Translations under genes and position numbers: made by a program
Notes under the pieces: model-generated
Database searches by the model: none
Seen by the model: the letters and a program-made list of their open reading frames with translations, nothing else
What the model was told of the DNA's origin: nothing
NCBI RefSeq assembly: GCF_010015445.1
Contig: NC_053129.1
Coordinates: 21,739,749-21,803,748, forward strand
Direction of reading: 5' to 3'
DNA length: 64,000 nt
From: Perca fluviatilis
Taxonomy: Eukaryota; Chordata; Actinopteri; Perciformes; Percidae
Shown: positions 59,058 through 64,000 of the stretch, piece after piece
Numbering within the stretch: position 1 is the first letter of the stretch
How the letters are laid out: every line of letters begins with the position of its first letter

Positions 59058-59462
59058 TTAAATTTATTTTGGAACTGTGTGAAAAACCAATCTTGTGTAC
59101 AATTGTGAGAGCAAGGCATGTTCTGTAGTTTGAGCTGTTTGAGAGACTAGATCAGTAGATTATCTTGTTAGATCACTAACAAGTGGGTTTGCAGTTTAAA
59201 GGCAGTGTTGCTGGATATCAAAATCAGAAACATTCTTCTCTTCTTTATTCAACATTCCACTTCCATATCTGTTCATTTTAGGTGACCTGATGAAGCCAAG
59301 GACTTGGATGCTATCCACTGAAGGACAAGTGGTGATGGACCAGACGACAGCTTCATCAATGGGATAGCAGCTGTTTTTGCAAGCTATTACAACTTTAATC
59401 TGCAGTATCCTGACGACGGCTCATGAACTCTGGAGTTTATTCAAAGGTATTGAAACATTCAA

Positions 59463-59560
59463 ATTTACATTACACACACACACTTCTATACACACACCTA
59501 CAAACACACACGGTAAGGGTCTGGACGTGCAAATGCGCACACACACATACACTAGGGGTC
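59463..59560. repeat. CA-rich low-complexity tract
   Basis: Imperfect ACACACA stretches in the last intron of the decayed gene. Confidence 0.6.
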
Positions 59561-59674
59561 AAAGGATGCAGCTGTCTCCATAGAAAGGTAAGGGTTGTAG
59601 GGGTGTGGTCAGTTCATTTACTTTTCTAACACGTTTTCTGGAAAGGGACACCATTTCCTGTGCCTTTAGATTAA

Positions 59675-60278
59675 AGGAATAATCCAGAGTAAAAACAACA
59701 TGGGAGAAAAATGACGTTAATCAGAGTTTTGAGCAATACGGTTATTTGCATTTGCAAAAAATGCTTTTATAGCAAGTTGCAGTGGGCATATGTTCGGGCT
59801 ATACGAGGAGGGTTTCTGAAGGCAACATACGTCGTCTTACTTCTGTTCTAAGTAGCTTCAAATCAGTGTGCACGTTCAACTTATTCCAGCGTTGTGCAGA
59901 TCTGGCTAAATGTGATGCTTTTTTTTATTGTAAGAATTAGCCAGATCCGTGCAGCTGCAAGATGTTGAACACGCCCACTGATTTGACGCTACTGTAACAG
60001 AAGTAAGACAATGTGTGTTTCCTTTGCACTCCCTTGTGATAGCCTCTCTGTTCACTTTAAAAGTTTGCAATACGGTTTATCTGTAGGATACCCATGGACA
60101 CTACCACCCGATTTGCTTTGAAAATAGCAATTTATTTTGACACGGACGTATTCCCACTGCAATAAGCTATAAAGTATTTTTAATGTAAATAATGGTCTTG
60201 CTCAAAACTCCTCCGATTAATTTAAATTTTTTTTTTTTAAATAGACCCCAAGTTGTGTTTTCATTCTGGAGCATTCCT
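59675..60278. mobile_element. 604-bp MITE with AGGAATNNTCCAGA ends, TSD TTAA
   Basis: The left end AGGAATAATCCAGAGTAAAA and the complement of the right end, AGGAATGCTCCAGAATGAAA, are inverted repeats. TTAA flanks both sides (59671-59674 and 60279-60282), a target used by piggyBac and Kolobok. No ORF. Confidence 0.65.
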
Positions 60279-60646
60279 TTAACTGTAAAATATAATGAGC
60301 AATATAATATGCAGTACTGAAAGTTGTTGTCTTGGCATATTGTTTACAGGTGCTTCTTGGGTATTAACCCTGAGATGGGCTCCAAATCGAAGAAGAAGCA
60401 GCTTGGAGGCATCAACCCACATGTGAGCAGACTCGTGAGAAAACTTGTGGACTTTGAATGGATATTGATGTAGATGGAATGGATTAAAGTATAGGGACAC
60501 CATGTAGGCCTACTCTGAATACACCCAGGTTGGAAGATGGTCGTAGTATTGTTGTTGTTTAAGATAATGTTCTAATGTTTAAATGTACCAATGCATTCCT
60601 GTGAGGTGATTTATGTCATTATCACATTGGTAATAATGTTCTAATG

Positions 60647-61255
60647 CACATGTGTCAAACTCGAGGCCCGAGTACCAAATCCAGCCCCTCGCTGGTTTTG
60701 ATCCGGCCCACATTTCCATTTAGATTCACAATAAATTTAGGCCCACCTAGTTTTTGTCGCTTTTTCCAAAGTCTTTGGTGCTTCTTTTTTTATATATATA
60801 TATATATATATACATACATACATACATACATATATACATACACTTTTTGTGCATTTTTATTTTTTTACATTTCTGATGCCTTTTCCAGCGGTTTATGCTT
60901 TTTTTCCAATGCTTTAGGCACTTTGTTTTAACGTTTTTGATGCTTTACTAAATGTTTTGCCACTTTTTCGGAAGTTTTTTGGCACTTTTACGATGTTTTT
61001 GGCACTATCTCAGACAATTTAAACGCTTTTTTACCCCGGCCTTTTTCCAACTTTCTTGGTGCTTTATTCAATGTATTTTTCGCTGGCTGAGGAACTTTTT
61101 TGGGGCATTATGAGGCCCAAATTGCAATAATACAGTCAAAATATTTGACTTTTTCTCTTAAATAAAAGCATATCAATAATCTCTCCATGTCTGGCCCTTG
61201 ATGTGGTTCTCATTTTCCAGTGTGGCCCTCTGGGAAACTGAGTTTGACACCCCTG
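60647..61255. mobile_element. 609-bp hAT element with TSD TTCTAATG
   Basis: Ends are CACATGTGTCAAACTC and GAGTTTGACACCCCTG, matching the CAGGGGTGTCAAACTC-type hAT termini common in vertebrates. The perfect 8-bp TSD TTCTAATG lies at 60639-60646 and 61256-61263. The interior has TTTTTGGCACTTT-like repeats and a (TA)n(CATA)n tract near 60791-60840. Non-autonomous. Confidence 0.85.
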
Positions 61256-61409
61256 TTCTAATGTATCAATGAATTACAACTGCCAAAAGAAAAAGATGTT
61301 GAATTTTACTACTTATTTAACTGTACATGTTTGGTTGTATTCATTAAAAGGTTAAAATGGTATTTGCTTTGTTTTTATTGACCAGATGCAAAACATGTTG
61401 GTATAGGTC

Positions 61410-61782
61410 TGGTAAAATCATGTCAAATTTACAGTCTTGTTCACTGTAAATTCACAGCAAATTACTGGCTACTGAGTTGCATTAATTTTACAGTAAAAAT
61501 TCAAATATACAGGATATTATTGTGATTATATACAGCAAGATAATGTAATTTCACAGCAAAATGCTGCTTTATTACAGTAAATATGTAACGGTTTTACAGT
61601 AATTCTACAGCAGCTTACTGCTAAATCACAGTAATGCGTTGGCATAATTACTGTGAAGTCACAGTATACAGCTGTCATTTCACAATTATTTACTGTAAAA
61701 ATGATACAGTAACTTACTGTGAAAGTCATGCAACTAGTAACCTGTAATTTATTGTAAATTTACAGTCAAATAATTAACAGTG
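61410..61782. promoter_or_regulatory. Subterminal array of TTTACAGTAA/TTCACAGT motifs at the right end of the CACTG element
   Basis: In about 370 bp there are well over a dozen near-copies of (A/T)TTACAGTAA or TTCACAGTA in both orientations, for example near 61488, 61570, 61593, 61628, 61690 and 61760. Such arrays are the transposase-binding regions of CACTA elements; that role here is inferred. The left end (57024-57225) has a matching but looser array. Confidence 0.5.
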
Positions 61783-61959
61783 TAGCTTAAGCACATTGTC
61801 AACAATTCTACAACACTACACACGTTTTCTTACATTAGACACTTTGTTCAAAAACCAAATCTCCTGTTGTCATTGGGAAAACATTCTGTTCAAAATGCTA
61901 AACTCATTTGGCAATTGTAGGCACTTACATACACACCTGAGAACACCAATCGGTCACCA

Positions 61960-61965
<6 letters not shown>

Positions 61966-62004
<39 letters not shown>
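61966..62004. repeat. (CA)n microsatellite
   Basis: About 39 bp of pure CA repeat following CGCG. Confidence 0.9.
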
Positions 62005-62005
<1 letters not shown>

Positions 62006-62450
62006 CACAAGTTTATGTTTTTTTTCCCAATAGTAATTTATCCAGTAATTGTTTTTTTTTCATTTTAACTTTTTTTAGTTGCTAAATTTGATGATTTGTG
62101 ATTTTATTTTTCTTGTTTTTTTGTAAAAACTCATTTGATTACTGCAGAAATTCTACTTTTGAGTTTTACAGAAGACTGAGTCTGAGAAAATGACAATAAG
62201 AATAGAAACACAAAGACTGCAGTGTTTTATATAAAGCCCATTAGTGTGTTGCTGGTTATATGAAAGAGTAATTCAAATGGTGCTTGTGTGTATGATTTTG
62301 TTGCAAGAATTTCATTTTGTCAAGTTTTGATTTTGGCATATATGTGAGTTGTTAATCCCCAACTGCTTTGTCTGATTGGCTTGTGTGTAGAGTTTTGACA
62401 TAATGAGCCAAATTCTGCAAAAAGTGTGTAAGCAATAGGTAAAAACTGTA

Positions 62451-62994
62451 ACTAGCTACTGCAAAGTCTCCGAAAAGTCATTGTCTTCCAGGCCAAATTA
62501 AGTCTTTCTGTCGCAGGCGACGGCGCTGACCTCAGAAGATGTATTAAAAATGAAGCTGTGTTGTCTTTCTGCACCTGCTATTCCCACACAAAGTTACAAA
62601 ATTGTTAAATTTCAAGCACTTTCACCTGTTCTGATTAAGTTCTAAGAAATAAGCACCAATAATGATCAAAAATCTTGTTTCTATTTTTTACCTTTTTTAT
62701 AATGGAATTTCCTTGTTTTAAATGTGTTAAGTATTAAGGCTGTGTAACAAAAATATGAACACCACACAAGGGTTAAGGCTTACAAACAGGATTTTGTTTC
62801 GATGTTCTACCTCTGTTAGGAGCAAATCGATCTCACGATCACTGAATCGTGTTTTTCCCCCATTTTTCCGTTTCATGATTGGTCATCAAGGGCTTCTTTA
62901 CAAGGCTGCTATATTCATTGATTGATTAACATGGACCTTATTGGGACAAATATGGACGACTTTGGGAGGAGCGTGAGGCTCGTGCACGACCGCA
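62451..62994. other. AT-rich spacer without recognised features
   Basis: I see no gene, no clear repeat ends and no ORF worth calling. Confidence 0.5.
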
Positions 62995-62997
62995 TAA

Positions 62998-63789
62998 AGC
63001 CTGGTTCAGACGGCAGGATAATTAGGCCGATTTTAGCCCCGATTCACCCCTCCCGACAATCTTAAGGATGCTCCAATTATCGTAAAATAATCTTATCAGG
63101 TATTCCTGCCATGTGTGGTGTGTTAAGACTGCTCTCGTCTGCTCGGAAGGACGTCAGGACCGCTCCGATCTCAAATCGGGGATATCCATCATGTTGGATT
63201 TTTTGGGCCCGATTTCTCCTCGTGTGTGGTGTCCCCCGGGGACAAACGAGCACGCAGCCTGTGGACTGTGGCATACAATAAAGTCGATGGGCATAACTAC
63301 ATCCACAACTGCAGTCCACCAGAGTACATGGAAACGAATATATGAACGTGTATTTCAGCGGTAATTAATCTGTGTACTACATAACGACATTTCTATGAGA
63401 AAAAACAACAACTCACCTCCATATCATGATGTAGCTGAGTACAGTCCATGCTCGCGTTGTCTCCACGTCTTTGACAATCGCCTTTTCTTTTGATAACGTT
63501 TTTTTTCGGTTAAAAACAAACTACAAACTATCGCCACTGCATCCGCCATGATTGTTTACTCTGAAGTCGCGTTTGATCTCGAGGGATTTTGCAAGATTTC
63601 CCGTCTGACCTGGGAATGCTCGGCAGTCAAATCGGTTCGTGTGTGATGTGTTGATTTTGCCGTGTGCTGCGCACCACACACTGTACGACCAAAACTGTTG
63701 GACCCATGATTTCTTATCGCCGTGTGTGGGGTCTCTCAGGATTGGAAAATCGGCCGACAATTTTAAAATCCTCCCGTGTGAACCAGGCT
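62998..63789. mobile_element. 792-bp MITE with AGCCTGGTTCACACGG-type ends, TSD TAA
   Basis: Left end AGCCTGGTTCAGACGGCAGG; the complement of the right end is AGCCTGGTTCACACGGGAGG. TAA flanks both sides (62995-62997 and 63790-63792), as in PIF/Harbinger elements. The body is partly self-complementary (CGTGTGTGGTG-type motifs on both halves), so the two opposed ORFs over it are not genes. Confidence 0.75.
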
Positions 63790-63959
63790 TAAGGTAACGC
63801 ACGTCCGTATTACTAACGAGAAGAGTGCGTAGTGTGCAGCGCCACGCAAGGTGTTTTAAATTGGAATTTTGTTTTGCGCGCCGCAAAAATTTTGACTTTG
63901 GGGGCGACGAAATCTTTCAGAATAGAATCTATACGCACAGTTTTATAAATGAGGCCCCA

Positions 63960-64000
63960 GGGGTCCGTTTCAGAAAGCAGGTTTAGTGAAAACTTTCAGT
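63960..64000. mobile_element. Start of another Harbinger-like end, running off the window
   Basis: GGGTCCGTTTCAGAAAGCAG matches the complement of the right ends at 2861, 9425, 36643 and 56547, so another copy, in opposite orientation to those right ends, begins here. Confidence 0.55.

Larger units (their letters stand above)
59282..60473 (+). pseudogene. Decayed 3' exons of a multicopy fish protein (SAMD3-like C-terminus) inside the CACTG element
   Basis: Exon 59282-59446 lies after TTCATTTTAG and before GTATTG. It encodes PRTWMLSTEG, then after a 1-base frame change FINGIAAVFASYYNFNLQYP, a TGA at 59424, and LEFIQ. Exon 60350-60473, after TGTTTACAG, continues in phase with CFLGINPEMGSK, KKKQLGGINPHVSRLV and a natural TAG at 60471. 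From memory this matches the C-terminus of uncharacterised or SAMD3-like proteins that are highly multiplied in teleosts. The function is unknown to me. One stop and one frameshift mark it as dead, or as poorly sequenced. A TTAA-flanked MITE fills its last intron and a hAT sits downstream of the stop. Confidence 0.55.
57024..61782. mobile_element. CACTG-ended EnSpm/CACTA-like element, 4.76 kb, TSD TA
   Basis: It starts CACTGTAAAATATTTCC and ends ATTAACAGTG. TA flanks both ends (57022-57023, 61783-61784), and copies A and B show the empty site CCATAGC. Both ends are packed with TTTACAGTAA/ATTTCACAGT-type subterminal motifs, as in CACTA elements, where they bind transposase. The interior carries a decayed gene and three nested elements. 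No CACTA transposase is visible. The superfamily is inferred from CACTR ends plus subterminal arrays. Confidence 0.55.
56925..62448. mobile_element. TA-flanked Tc1/mariner-type element, both ends present, carrying the CACTG element
   Basis: Left end CAGTTTTTGCCCATTGC after TA (56923-56924). Right end GCAATAGGTAAAAACTG before TA (62449-62450). The ends are imperfect inverted repeats of about 25 bp. Its own sequence outside the CACTG insertion is about 760 bp (56925-57021 and 61783-62448) and contains no transposase. A (CA)n tract lies at 61966-62004. Confidence 0.6.

Noticed and set aside
63077..63886. Overlapping ORFs on both strands (80, 83 and 121 codons)
   Set aside because: They fall in a MITE whose halves are partly self-complementary, which creates open frames on both strands by chance.

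Overview
The window looks like an intergenic, repeat-choked stretch of a teleost fish genome. It holds spliced vertebrate-type genes with GT-AG introns, AT-rich DNA, a BEL/Pao LTR retrotransposon, and many DNA transposons and MITEs with clean target-site duplications (TSDs). There is no bacterial gene organisation, rRNA, tRNA or CRISPR array that I can see.

Only one host gene looks intact. It is a small secreted protein with two mucin/CILP-type WxxW (CysD) modules, encoded in seven coding exons at 12271-15074 (+). A 6.5 kb tandem duplication (1067-7609 and 7610-about 14165) left a second copy at 5701-6774. That copy has only the first five coding exons and a 1-nt deletion that stops translation in the signal peptide. 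A diverged 5' piece of a third copy lies at about 15700-15930.

From 15988 the window is a second, larger tandem duplication: unit 1 is 15988-38674 and unit 2 is 38676-58586. Each unit holds, in order: (a) a 4 kb transposon with CATAGACT ends and an 8-bp TSD, carrying exon-like segments on both strands; (b) a nested stack of a Harbinger-like element, containing a TA-flanked element with GCGTATTTTCC ends, containing a hAT with TSD GTGTCCGG, containing a BEL/Pao retrotransposon (TSD GCGAG) and a long-armed foldback element (TSD CCCTAACT); (c) a TA-flanked Tc1/mariner-type element, containing a CACTG-ended EnSpm/CACTA-like element, containing a TTA-flanked MITE. Two older copies of the stack (1-3420 and 7610-9990) lack the BEL, foldback and CACTG elements and so supply the empty sites.

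From 58587 to 62448 the CACTG element runs to its right end. It carries two decayed 3' exons of a multicopy fish protein resembling SAMD3-like proteins, a TTAA-flanked MITE, a 609-bp hAT and a dense array of TTTACAGTAA-like subterminal motifs. The last 1.5 kb holds a TAA-flanked MITE and the start of another Harbinger-like end.

The duplicated units differ mostly by single-base indels, by microsatellite length, and by two sizeable deletions in unit 2 (the BEL protease segment and the foldback loop). The tandem units may be real segmental duplications or two haplotypes placed in tandem by the assembler. The indel-rich stretches (7.6-8.5 kb and 51.6-56.4 kb) look like uncorrected long-read sequence, so many ORF breaks should not be taken as biological without reads.
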